Shown: positions 32,816 through 43,900 of the stretch, in pieces
How positions within the stretch are numbered: the stretch's first letter is position 1
How the letters are laid out: each line of letters begins with the position of its first letter
DNA from: Agelas oroides
Taxonomy: Eukaryota; Porifera; Demospongiae; Agelasida; Agelasidae
NCBI GenBank assembly: GCA_949130485.1
Contig: OX422195.1
Coordinates: forward strand, 6,105,066-6,169,065
Length of the DNA: 64,000 nt
Direction of reading: 5' to 3'
Program-made: the position numbers and the translations under genes
Notes under the pieces: generated by a model
The model's input: the letters and a program-made list of their open reading frames with translations, nothing else
Told to the model about the DNA's origin: nothing
The model's database searches: none

Positions 32816-35800
32816 CTTCTACTTCGTCATCAGCAGTAGTAGTGTAGTCCAAGATAGCTGAATAGCACTGTTGACCAGAGGTTGCCTTGGGAAAAGGTGG
32901 CTGGAAATGTATGAGTGGGGAAGGTGTTTGTGCACAGATACACCAGTGTTACTACAATACGTTACTAATCTCTATGCCTCTGCTTAACAACTTCCCTGAT
33001 CCTGGCAGAGTAATTCAAAACTGATGCTATGGAATTCTTTAAAACTTGGCTGATCTGTTTATTAGACACAAAGTAGCAGGGGATGAAAACAAAAGCCACA
33101 AAAAAGGATTCTGAACGAAAGCAAGCGCATGTAGGGATGGAACCCTCAAAACCCAACCAAACTAGATGGGAATGACACCACAATACTTTCACACCATCCC
33201 TACATCTTGTGCCATTTTGTCAACTATGCCTTGTGTTTGTTAGTCATGTGCGTCAGAGGGTTGTGGAAGGCAGTGGGGTGGGTAGTGCTGGATATTTAGT
33301 GCATGTTGATGTGCATGGAGAGTGAGTTATGTTGTGGGTGGCTGTAACTTACTTGCTACTGAGCAAGGCAGATACGGTCTGTCTTGTATGCAGAAGCTGT
33401 GAAGTGCATGAACAGTGGTGGGCGTTTATGGCATGTTGGAGTGTGAGTTATGTTGTGAATTTTTGTTGCTGCTGAACATAGCAGATGTGGGTTGTCTTGT
33501 ATGCGGAAGGTTGTGGAGTGAGCAGCGCTGAGTGCCTTGTTGATGTGTAGTTATGCATTCATTTAGTGGGTGTGAATAGGCTAATGTTTGCTTAGTGGTG
33601 TGTATAGTTGACAAAATGGTAGGGGTGGTGTGAAAGTATTGCAGGGCCGTAGCAAGCTATTTCAAGGTGGTGTGGCCCAAGTCTACATACCGCATGTAGT
33701 ATCTAGGGGGGCTAGGGCCATGCTCCCCCAAGGAAAATTTTAGATGCTAGAAGATCACTTCTGCATGATGCCAGTTTTAGGTCCCAAATCTCATGTTTTG
33801 CAATTCTTAGCAAACAAAATTTCAATAGTTGCTACACGTACTCTCTGTGAGGTAGTCGCAGATTGCACGTAACTTAGTGCATGCAGCTTTCGAATGCTGG
33901 CAGTACGTACTGCCTGCAAACGATGGAAAGCTGGACGGGGCCTGGGGAACGAGACTAGTGATTTCAGATTCCGCGTATATAAACTTAGCTGCCAACATGA
34001 CATGCCGCAGGCAGCACGGCCACGGGCATCGTCGCAGTAAGGAATGGCCATCGAGTAAACCGAAATGGTTGAAAATCCTAACGCAACGTTACCTTTTTGT
34101 CAGTGAAATCTGCATGATGTTGGGCAGCCGTTTTCTGAGACGGCTCGGCTGGGCGTACGTGCACATTTAGTCAGCGAAAAAGTGGTCGGGTCAAAACCCG
34201 ACCAGCCCCACTGCTTGCTATGGCCATGTATTGTGGTATGAAAGATGTAGGGGTGGTGTGCAAGTATTGTGGTGTGAAAGATGTAGGGGTGGTGTGAAAG
34301 TATTGTGGTGTGAAAGTATTGTGGTGTGAAAGATGTAGGGGTGGTGTGAAAGTATTGTGGTGTCATTCCCATCTAGTTTGGTTGGTTTTTGAGGTTTCCA
34401 TCCCAACATCCACTTGTTTTCATTTGTTTTCGTTCAGAAAACGTTTCTGTGACTTCATCCTGTTGTTTTTTATTTGTTCGCTTCCTTTATGAATGGTAAG
34501 AAGAGAGAAGAGTGGTGGGAGGGGAGGCCAAGGGGAAGATGTATGGTCTGTAAAGTACAAAGGTATAGAACTTTGTTGCTCACGAAGAACAAACAGTCGT
34601 CGTACTTTCAAGTGAAATTGTAAATCCAACCATCAAACTTTTCTACAGAAGTAGAAACTGCTGCCCTTGCAAACTACACTTGCTCAGTTGTGTGGAGTCG
34701 CATTCATATATTTTTCATTTACAGCAGCTCTAGTAATGCATACCTTATAATACTTTTCATGCACATATCCCCTCTCTATGTTTTGCATTATACCACTTGA
34801 CCTTGGCTGTTGCAGTCTTCACGTAGTCGGTGTCAGCTACTGCCTTCTTATCACAGTAAGATATCTAAAGACATGCTCATCCGGGGCATACTTGCTATGG
34901 ATAATATTATAATCTAAGAAAATGGCATACAGCAGCAAGCATAGGCATGGGATTACCTGAGAATTGCTGACTATATAGTTCAAATTCTTTGAGAACAATA
35001 AGTGGTGAGTGCAATACCCAGTGTTTTTGTCATGGTTGAATCGTTGTAATGGCTTTAGTCATTATTGAGTCCTTCCATAAGCAACAGGACTGTCAGCTTT
35101 GCTGGAAAGCATCACTAAAGTACCAGACCGCCAAGTTACTAAAACGTCTATCTCCTGACTTCTTTCTTCTTTCTCCCTTCCTTCCATGAGGATAGCTAAT
35201 GCAGTCATTTCAAGTGTGTCATTTGTGCACTTTTGCCATTCTATTTTGGGGCCATCCTTACATATGCCATGATATACATCGAGTGGATGTAAACCCCTGT
35301 TCTACCTCTGTCCTTTTAAGTCCCCTTTTAGACCCTTAAATCCGAACTCCTCATTATTTTCTACTTGTCATACATAGTTGTAACTGGAAGCAACTTGCTG
35401 GAAGGTGAAATACATAACTGGTTCATTCTTACCTGCCCCACTGTACTGTGATTGTCCATCCGCTTTGTGATACTTCTTTTCACATAGCCAACTACAAAGA
35501 TGGAGAAGAATCCATCATCCAACTAGACATGCTCAGTAGAGTACTTAACCCATACACCTTCTTCTTGGAACTGTAACCCCAAGGAACATGCATGGCAACT
35601 AGTAGTGAGTAATATTATAAAACGGATGTAACCAGTTTCACCCACAGTCTCATACGATTCTGCTAAGTGCATGTGTTCTGTTTCAGGATGATTTTGATGA
35701 ACAAGATATCGCAGAACTGCATAAACATAAGTATAATACACCGTGTATGCTTACTTGTTCCATTATCCTTTTCAACAAGGTACATTGCATCGGGTAGTTC

Positions 35801-35929
35801 AGCATGACGTAGCACAAGTACATACACTATCTCTCCTGTGGTCACACCAAGGTGATCTTTCATTTTTGGTTGGTCCTGCAACACTTCCGCTGCAAAGAGT
35901 GGTTGGACATCACTTGAGAGGCCAAATTG

Positions 35930-35968
<39 letters not shown>

Positions 35969-38900
35969 AAATTATCATTACACACTCATAAAAATTCAGC
36001 ACAGCAATGCGTGCATTTCATAGTGCAGGGTTTCATACAGAGGGGGGGGGGCCCTGGAATTTTCCCCCCCCAGCCACAATTTCCCCCCCCCAGAAATCTT
36101 GAAATTGAGTATGGTTATTATTGTTGCAGGGGAGGAGCCTGGGTACCAGGCTATTCACCAAACATGAGTCACCTAGTTGAGATTTAAAGAGGTTGTGGTT
36201 AGACCATGTTTCAATGGTACCATCAATATTAGCTATTTAATTTTACATGTTGCTGGACATAAGTATGTGTCATCAAAATGTTGTTTGGAAAGTTTGTCCC
36301 AGATTGCGTCAGAAGCAATCTGAGAGGATCTAAATTCAAAATTTTCCTGGGGGAGCATGCCCCCAGACCCCCCTAGTAGGTACGCACGCTTACGCGTGCA
36401 TATGCTTTCGCACGCTACTATCATCCTGCTACCATCCTCTTTCCCCCCCCAACTCAAAATCCTGTATGAAACCCTGTAGTGCACTACAAAATGTGATGAA
36501 CGATAGCGCACTATGAAATGCTGTGTGCATGAGGCCTGGAATAACACTATAGTGTTTGTTCATGAAGTAGTGGACTACCACAGCAAACATGACAAATAGT
36601 TTTTGCTATTCTTCATCAGGCAAGATTAGGGCACACAACCACCAATGTGGTTGCTTATCATGCCAACAGCCAGCTACATCAGATGGACTGAGACAATGCT
36701 GAATAGTAGATTGAGAACAACAATTCTACAAGAGAAGAGTAAAAGAGACTATGCACATACGATATTCAGTGAACTTCAACCAAGACAAGGACTTACAACT
36801 CAGCCCAATCTGCAACGATATACTATACTGACATTGTCCGTTCTTCTTAATGCATTGTCACGTAAATAGATCATGCATAATTACAGTATGGTAATGTAAC
36901 TTCCTGTTCTGTGCTTGATGAAGAACAGCAAATACCATTTGAAGAGTTGCACTGTGATAGTCCACTATTTCATGAACATACTAAATCCTCCACGAGATAA
37001 CTCTGGTGTCCTAGCATGTGGTGTATGCTTGATAGAACATAGAGATCAAGCTCCATGGGAAAACTTAAACACTCTGAGATCACTTTTGGAAGTATCTTAC
37101 CTACAAGGGATGCATCTGGTTTAAATCACAATACACAAGGATGCGTCCAAGGGCTGAGCAATTTAAACCAGATACATTCAAAGTAGGTGTTATAGAAATC
37201 ATGTGAAGAGTGCCCACTCCCAACTTTTGGCTCACTTTTCTGCGTAGCGTAAAGTTTACTTGAATAAATGCCCACCCTTGAGTTAGCCTTCTGTGGCCAG
37301 ACCAGATAGTTTTGAGAGGAGTTGTGCATATCTGAGGCATGTATTATACTTTGCCTGGCCAAATCTGGCATTGAAGTTCCCCTTGATAAACTTCTGGAGA
37401 TGATATTTGGCCCTGCATGTTTTGTATGTCACAGCTGTTCTGATAGTATTGAGTGCAGCCAGAACTTGACTCGAGGGCTTGATGCATGGCTCAGTTTCAG
37501 TGTTGTCCATGCTGTCAGTTTACCGAGTGGCGAAATTAAGCCAGAGCATTTTGCCCTTCATGGTTCAGAACAACATCACAGGAGGCACAGCAAGCTAGCG
37601 AGAGAATCTGGCTATTCAAGTGTATAATGTGTGTGCCTTCTATGTTTGCTATGTAGCAAGCTAGGAAAGAGCCGAATTTTCGTGAGACCATGCTTTACTG
37701 CTATTGAAAAATCAACAAGCTGACATGGATTGTTGAGAGGCAACAGTAGTTTTGTCCCCAAGCCTCACACATTATTCAATGCTTGCGCTATGAAATCAAC
37801 ACACTTTGTACTGCTTGCAAAGTGGCTAGGACATCCCCAACTATATAGGGGGTCTAGGGGCTTGCCCCAGGGAATGATGAACTTTAGACATTCTGAGATC
37901 ACTTTTTCAAGTAATATTGTCACTATCTTTGAATAGACCTGATCACTACAATTACTGGTGCTGATACAGCATTTTAGACTTGCAAGTGAATGCCTCCACC
38001 CAGTGCCCACTAAACGAAGCCCTATACCATGGGCCGCCCATCAAGAGTCTTGCCACAAGTGCTTGCTGCTAGTAAAAGTGAACGGTAGTGGCATAGAAAG
38101 CATGCAGGGCTAAACTGTCGACACCCAATTTGGCAAAAGTTAGACAAAACGTACATCGACATTCTCCATGCTACTTTTCTTGCACACAACATCACTGCTG
38201 AGTGGCAGGCATAGCTAGGGAGAAGCCCTGGCTATTTAAGTGCACACAATCAAGTGCTGAGTACATTTGCTGCCAATTGAGCTAAGAAAAAGCTGAGGTA
38301 TCATGTGTATGCTTTAATACTATGTAAGCAAACATGGGCAACCCATCAAGAGTCTTGCAATGAGTATAGTACTTGCTGGATAACAAAGGTGGGGGCTCTT
38401 TCATGGATGACTGTGTAAACACTCAAAAGAATGCCCACTCTCGTTTTTGGCGAACATGTAAGGTACCAATGGGTGCTCTTTTGCGAGACTATGGTAATTG
38501 GTTTGTGTCCCCAGTTATCAAGCAAATATCAGCGAGCTAGCCAGCTATGGCTGAATCTGCACATAAATACATCTGCTCAATAACGTGTTTATTCTCTGCC
38601 AGGCCTTTCAGCTTTCAGATTTTGTTCTCCAAAATTGAAACTGCAACTAAGGTAGAGAAGTGCAAATTTGTTTACCCAAAGAAGGCAAAGCAACCTTGGC
38701 TTGCAGCTCACTTGCACAAAAAGTACTCAGGATCTAGTATTTAGCAGGATTCTTAGTAGTTCAGTGTGGATCAAACATTGTTTCTCTCTGTACTAGGCCC
38801 AGAGAAGCAGTTTCATTGCAGAAGTCCTGGAAAGTCCACTATTGTGTGCTGTATAACACTATGAAACTTTTATATGTCCCTTCCCCTTCTCCATCCTTCC

Positions 38901-40778
38901 CCTTCTCCATCCTTCCCCCAACTCCCCAATGCTTCCTTCAAGGCTACATGTACCTGGGTGCATTAGAGGGCCAGTGAGCAAGGACAGGTAGGATATATAA
39001 GACCATAGTCACGGTTGAATGAACCCAGCTTCTCAGTTGAGTGCTATCACAATTTAAGGGCAAATAGTACTTGTGCCACCTTATGTGCATGGGCAGATCA
39101 AAGAAACCACATGCACTTGAAGGAAGTAAGATCCACCCCAGGGGAGAATTCCATACTGGAGGGAGGGTGAGTGGGTCATCAGACTGACAGTGTTTTTGCC
39201 TTGCTTGGTGGAGTTAGTGGTTATTGTGGTCAGACAGCTTCATTGTGCATGCATAGACTCCACCCCTTCACAGTATCCACATAATTAAATCGGTATTATC
39301 TGTAAACTAGCCTTAAATTTCATTATTTATGAATGGACCTGGTTACTACATTTTGGGGGGAAGGTGCTTTTTGACTTGTAAACTCCAAGGGAAAGTGGGA
39401 GGGGGGCAAATGCAAACTCCTCCATTAATAAGAAAACCTTGGAGAGTGGGAAGGTCTGGAAAGCAAACATATATGTGTGACAGTCCCATGTAGAAATCGA
39501 AGATTATTCCGTCGCGTATTTCGATTGCATCGCTGTGTTTGAAGTGCCGTATCGCTGAACTTCTGTTAAGGCCGGGCCTCATACGTGCTTCATAGATGCA
39601 TGAATAGCTAGCGAGTCTACAAAGCGCATATGAGCCCCGCCCTTAATGGAAATTCAGCGATATGACGCTTTGAACGCAGCAATGTGATCAAAATACGCAA
39701 CGGAATCATCTTCGATTTCTACACGGGACTGCCACATGTTGTCTTAATTAGACAAACAATTTCAAGGCTCAATAGCTTGCTAATCTTTCTCATTGGTAGC
39801 AACTATTGGTAAGCAGTAACAACATGACTGTTAGGTTATATCAAAAGTTGGGAAAAGTGAATATGAATGTACACACCTTGTAACCCTTTTGCCTGTTCCT
39901 CAATCTTGTCCTCTCTCTCTCCTCCTTTTCTTGTTTTACCCTCTCAAGCTCCTCATATTTGTTTCTAAAATGTGGAGGTAGAGAAGGGGAGGGCTATTGA
40001 TGTCACTCTAGCTGTAGTTATTTACTAGGAAGAGGTAGTAGGTGCACCACATATCGAATGTGCATGTGAACGTATATGTGAGAAATATCTTCTTACTCTA
40101 CAACTGACTGTTTCAAATGAGAGCAGGATGGGAGGCTGAATCTAACTCTTGCCAACCCTTGTTAAACGTTGCAAGTATACAGATGCTACTAACATACAAA
40201 TTCCATTGTGTATCCACATGTTTAGAAGTCATTAAGTCATGCTTTTCATATCAAGCTGGCCAAAAAATTGACAACTAACACACATAGGGCTTACACACAC
40301 AAACAGACCAACTGCTTAACCCCACTTGTGCATGCATATATGGGATGAAAAAACGTTGAAAAATTTGTATCTTTTTCAACCTCAAGGGAGGAGCCCACAT
40401 CAGTTTCTCTATCCTGAGTAGGAAGGCACACTTTTACATGTCTTTACACACACGTGCATCATTAGCCTAAAGCACTATAGTGTGCTTAATACATGTACCA
40501 ATGATTACATATGTAGGCTATATCGATGCAATATTATGCGTAAGTGGTAAAATCTGGGTATAACTAGCAACTTCCATTGTTGAGACTGGACTGCATGTCT
40601 TGATTATTGACAACATCAAATAGTCCATGTAAACCAGTAATGTTGTTAAAACAGATGAAAACATCATGAATCCAGATAACCCTGGTTAGAGCTCTAGTTG
40701 GAGTGATCTCACTCAAGAAACATACTTCAAGGAAGCTAGTTCTTCACGTAGCACAACTGATTGTCTATCTTCAGGTTT
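32816..40778 (-). CDS. Adaptor gene B: inverted paralogue of adaptor gene A (hSH3-like plus SH3), incomplete at both ends
   Basis: Minus-strand exons 5' to 3': 40778-40726, 39964-39877, 35929-35755, 35491-35433, 32900-32816. Phases 2, 0, 1, 0, 1 all join. The protein has KPEDRQSVVLREELASLK, a basic/acidic helix (YEELERVKQEKEERERTRLR), QFGLSSDVQPLFAAEVLQDQ, LVEKDNGT|IGYVKRSITKRM and an SH3 N-half (CYSAILDYTTTADDEVEG). Exons 3 and 4 are exactly 175 and 59 nt, the same as in gene A. Gene B goes from exon 4 straight to the SH3 exon, while gene A has an extra duplicated exon pair in between. I could not find the SH3 C-terminal exon or the start exon. All recognised exons are open, so this may be an expressed gene, not a clear pseudogene. 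Confidence 0.7.
33085..34460. mobile_element. Foldback element in adaptor B intron
   Basis: About 33085-33220 (GGATTCTGAACGAAAGCAAG; CCAACCAAACTAGATGGGAA) is the diverged reverse complement of about 34300-34445 (TTCCCATCTAGTTTGGTTGG; TTTTCGTTCAGAAAACG). The matching intron of adaptor A has a related element at 7735-9580. Inside are a 'gggccgtagc...ctaggggggc' MITE-like piece at 33640-33780 and a GC-richer stretch to 34200. Confidence 0.6.
34215..34362. repeat. Tandem repeat of TGAAAGATGTAGGGGTGGTG units
   Basis: About 36-bp units of GTGAAAGATGTAGGGGTGGTG plus TGAAAGTATTGTGG repeat three to four times, forming the inner end of the foldback arm. Confidence 0.8.
35755..35929 (-). CDS. Exon of adaptor gene B: helically extended SH3-like core
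   Basis: 175 nt, phase 0 to 1, acceptor 'cactag' directly behind a (CA)n tract on the sense strand and donor GTAAGC. It encodes QFGLSSDVQPLFAAEV...LGVTTGEIVYVL...LPDAMYLVEKDNGT, strongly similar to exon 4431-4605. Confidence 0.8.
35933..35966. repeat. (GT)17 microsatellite at acceptor of adaptor B exon
   Basis: On the minus (sense) strand this is (CA)17 ending 3 nt before the TAG acceptor of exon 35929-35755. Confidence 0.95.
36026..36476. mobile_element. MITE with CAGGGTTTCATACAG termini and TAGTG duplication
   Basis: 15-bp perfect TIRs (CAGGGTTTCATACAG / CTGTATGAAACCCTG), then poly-G/poly-C tracts, with TAGTG at 36021-36025 and 36477-36481 as a 5-bp target duplication. Inside is a 'CCTGGGGGAGCATGCCCCC' segment shared with other repeats in the window (33700s, 37850s). 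Confidence 0.8.
36556..36984. mobile_element. Small DNA transposon: ~70-bp inverted repeats around a 74-codon frame
   Basis: The arm GTTCATGAAGTAGTGGACTA...TTGCTATTCTTCATCAGGCA (36557-36625) is inverted at 36915-36980 (TTGATGAAGAACAGCAAATA...GTGGACTATT-type). Between them a plus-strand frame (36645-36869) reads TMLNSRLRTTILQEKSKRDY onward to NALSRK. The protein is unknown; it could be a transposase tail. Confidence 0.6.
37000..39876. other. Intron of adaptor B without recognisable genes
   Basis: Contains 'GTGCCCAC' repeat copies (37195-37280, 38385-38500), a piece resembling the 33640-33780 repeat (37830-37900), and a CCTTCCCCTTCTCCAT tandem (about 38878-38925). Frames of up to 101 codons show no domains. 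Confidence 0.45.
39877..39964 (-). CDS. Exon of adaptor gene B: charged helix
   Basis: 88 nt between a 'ttttag' acceptor and a GTGTGT donor. It encodes NKYEELERVKQEKEERERTR, then LRNRQKGYK; the shared KQEKE...RNRQKG with gene A (KQEKEKKKKRLKNRQKG) identifies it. Confidence 0.75.
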
Positions 40779-40870
40779 CTATGGACCAAAACAAAAGAGA
40801 CTTTTAATTATGACTGTGTATGTGAAGTCCCTAATGGCATTATGCAAACAGAATAGCATCTAAATTTGAT

Positions 40871-40890
40871 CCCACAATTGCAATTGTGGG
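40871..40890. other. Perfect 20-bp palindrome between the SH2-kinase stop and adaptor B
   Basis: CCCACAATTGCAATTGTGGG is fully self-complementary. It lies 85 bp downstream of the SH2-kinase stop on that gene's strand and about 93 bp before the first recognised adaptor B exon. A dimeric factor site or a cruciform is possible; function unknown. Confidence 0.6.
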
Positions 40891-40974
40891 CAAACAGCAA
40901 ATGATGAAAATAAGAACTGATACCCATACACTTCATTCCTTCTCAGCAGTGGCAAAAGATTACTTAGTGCTGAG

Positions 40975-43900
40975 CTATTGACGCACCCCACATGCTCCAT
41001 TCCCAGTTGGCTTTGACGTTTCCAATCTCTCACCTATGAAATTAATTTTGGAAGACATAATGCATACAAAAGCCATAGGAATTAATAGTACAAGCTCAAA
41101 TCTCACAATAAAGTCTGCCAGTTGAAGTGGGCTTTCTTGTAGAAAGCTCTCCCAATTGTGGCTCTTGCAATTCACCTGTGCAGTCACATACATCACATAA
41201 ACCTTATTGCTGTAAAGTGCCAAGTCTCATGATAAGTATTACCAAGCTCTTCACATGCAGCCAGTGAACGCAACTTCTCATGGAGGTGTGCAAATGATGG
41301 CCTTTGCTGGGCATCCTGGAGTGATAACATATGTATTACTATTATGTCTTTCTAAATTATATCCAGTGCAAAGTAATAAAAGTTCATGAAAATGAAGGCT
41401 AATCTTGTGATGGCTCACACAACTGACAGCACACACTAACCAGATTCCAGCACTTGCACATCAAAGTATACACTTCATCAGGACAGTTTCCAGGCTTTTC
41501 CAAGCGGTGGCCAGCCAACAACTGCATGTAGATTCCCATAACCGGGAGTACCTTTTCTTATGTCAACAAGTACCATCATTTAAGTGAATCTCTTACCTTC
41601 CCTTTCACCTTGTGGTTGGGTAGGCCCAAATATGGTGTCTGGGCTCCTGACCACAGCTCCCACATGACAATCCCTGGATGGAAACTCATCATCACACAGG
41701 AAATAGTTGGCTTGTGAACCAGACAATTTGATGGCACATGCAAATACTGTTTTAACCCTTTGGGCAAGAGAATAAGGAACAGCTTCCACAGTTAGTAAGT
41801 TTGCTTCCACGGATCCTGCACAGCGTTTGGCTAGTTAGTTGGTTACTTCCATGCCCTGAGGTTAATGACTTTTGTATGACAAGTGTAGGTAAGCAGAAGC
41901 CTATGATACACTTACCAAATGACCAGACATCGGACTTTGTGGTAAATATGGGGTACTGTACAATGAGCTCTGGAGCAGCCCATCTAACAGCCACCACTGT
42001 TCGTGATGGTTTGCGAGAACTTGTGTAGAGAGCAAGAGAATAGTCAGCTACCTTCACAACGTTCCCTTCTCCAACCTGACAGTTGCGAGCAGCCTACATG
42101 CAAATACATAGACAATATGCGGTTTCATTCACAGAAATTTGCTAAGTATATGGCTTTTTCTGTATGAACTTCATTTGGCTAGGATCCACCAGATTCAACC
42201 TTAGAACAATACTCATTTGGGAGGGTTGGGATATTTTATAAGCAATTTACTTACCTGGACAAAATCCTGTATGCTATAGATACAACGTACCAAATCTCCA
42301 TGAATTAGTCCTCTGGCATGAAGAAATTTCATGGCAGAGCAGATTTGAGTACCCATATCCAGAATTATGTCTTTTTTGTCTAGGAGCTCCTGGTGCTGCT
42401 TAATGTATTTGTCTAGTGAGCCTGAGAGAAAATAATTTATACACAATAGTAACAGTTTACAACTGAGGTGTATACAATTAAGAGGACTGTTCTGACCTCT
42501 CGGCATAAGTTCGGTAACAATAAGCAGAGGCCCTTCTTGTGCGCTCATCCCATAGAACTTCACCAAATTCCCATGATGGAACTCTCTACACAGGCATAGG
42601 TAGTGGTGGAATGATATATTAAGCTCCAAAACATTTGATAAGCATGCATCTGGAAATCAATAACCATAACCATATTTATTCAAATAAAACGCATGCAAAT
42701 TAAATAATTTGAGTGGGCATGGGTTAATTTAGATCCACCCATAAATTCCAGGAATTGAATTTATTGCATTAGATTAGATCATGCGCTGCCGAACGTGAAA
42801 AAATGTTTTGGTCAAAACAGAAATGCAAACAGTTCCTGGCCTTCAGTTCTCAGTATTGTCCAGAAGTGAGGTTCTTGATATACAGTAGCAGCTGCAGCAA
42901 CAAAAGTCATCCAAACTCCAAAGTAGAACATTTATGGGATAGCTCTTTCTCCTGCAAATTGTTCTTGACCGCCCTTTTCTGTCACAAAATAAAACTGATT
43001 GGGACAACTGAGAGGCTTCATTGCGCTAAATTGGATCAACCCAAAATTAATTATTGGCGGCTTGCGCAAAGATAGATTCACCCATAAATTCTCAGAATCG
43101 AATTTCTTGTGCTAGATTGGATCATGCATTTTCTTTGAATAAATACGGTAGTCTAGAAACAAAATATAGGGCTACTACTAGGCTTGCACTCCCACATGCA
43201 GTGCAACTAAAATAACCATGAGAACCCTTGTATCCTTTATCATAAACTAGGTAGGGGTAGCTAATTTTTCAATCACATGATCAATTGACCATGGCAGCAT
43301 ATCTCTCCATTAAATGCACCTACAGTTAGAGTGCACACATCAAATGCATTGCCTTGGCTGCCTTGGAAGTAGGTCAACTTATTGACCACATTCGACAGCA
43401 CTAATAAATATAATGTAATAACATGTTCTCAGATTGGGTTGTTGTTTAACCTATACTTCCCTTACATTAATTTTTTTTCATATTTAGGCATTATTAAGTT
43501 TGCTTGCACATGACAACACACCAGCATCAAGAGCACAAAGTGATACCACTCTATTATGTCCATTGTAAGTCATAAACCAAGCTGTACCTTGCACTAAGTA
43601 TTACTACTAAAATGTCATGCACATAAAATTTGCCTAATGTCTTCAGCATTTCAATTTTACATTGGTTGTACCCAGAAAACAACTTTAAACTGACTTCAAA
43701 ACTTTAAGGGCATCTCCAATGAACTGTAGTCCAGCTTCGTCTAGACTGTCTTGGTTGGTTATTCTGATAGCAACATCAAGTCCCTTCCACACTCCAGCCA
43801 CCACATACTGCAGAAGGATAAGTACTATGTAACATGAAATCTATCAATAGGATTTCACAGGTTAACTACAAACCATGGGCATTGAGCCTGTAGCTGTAGT

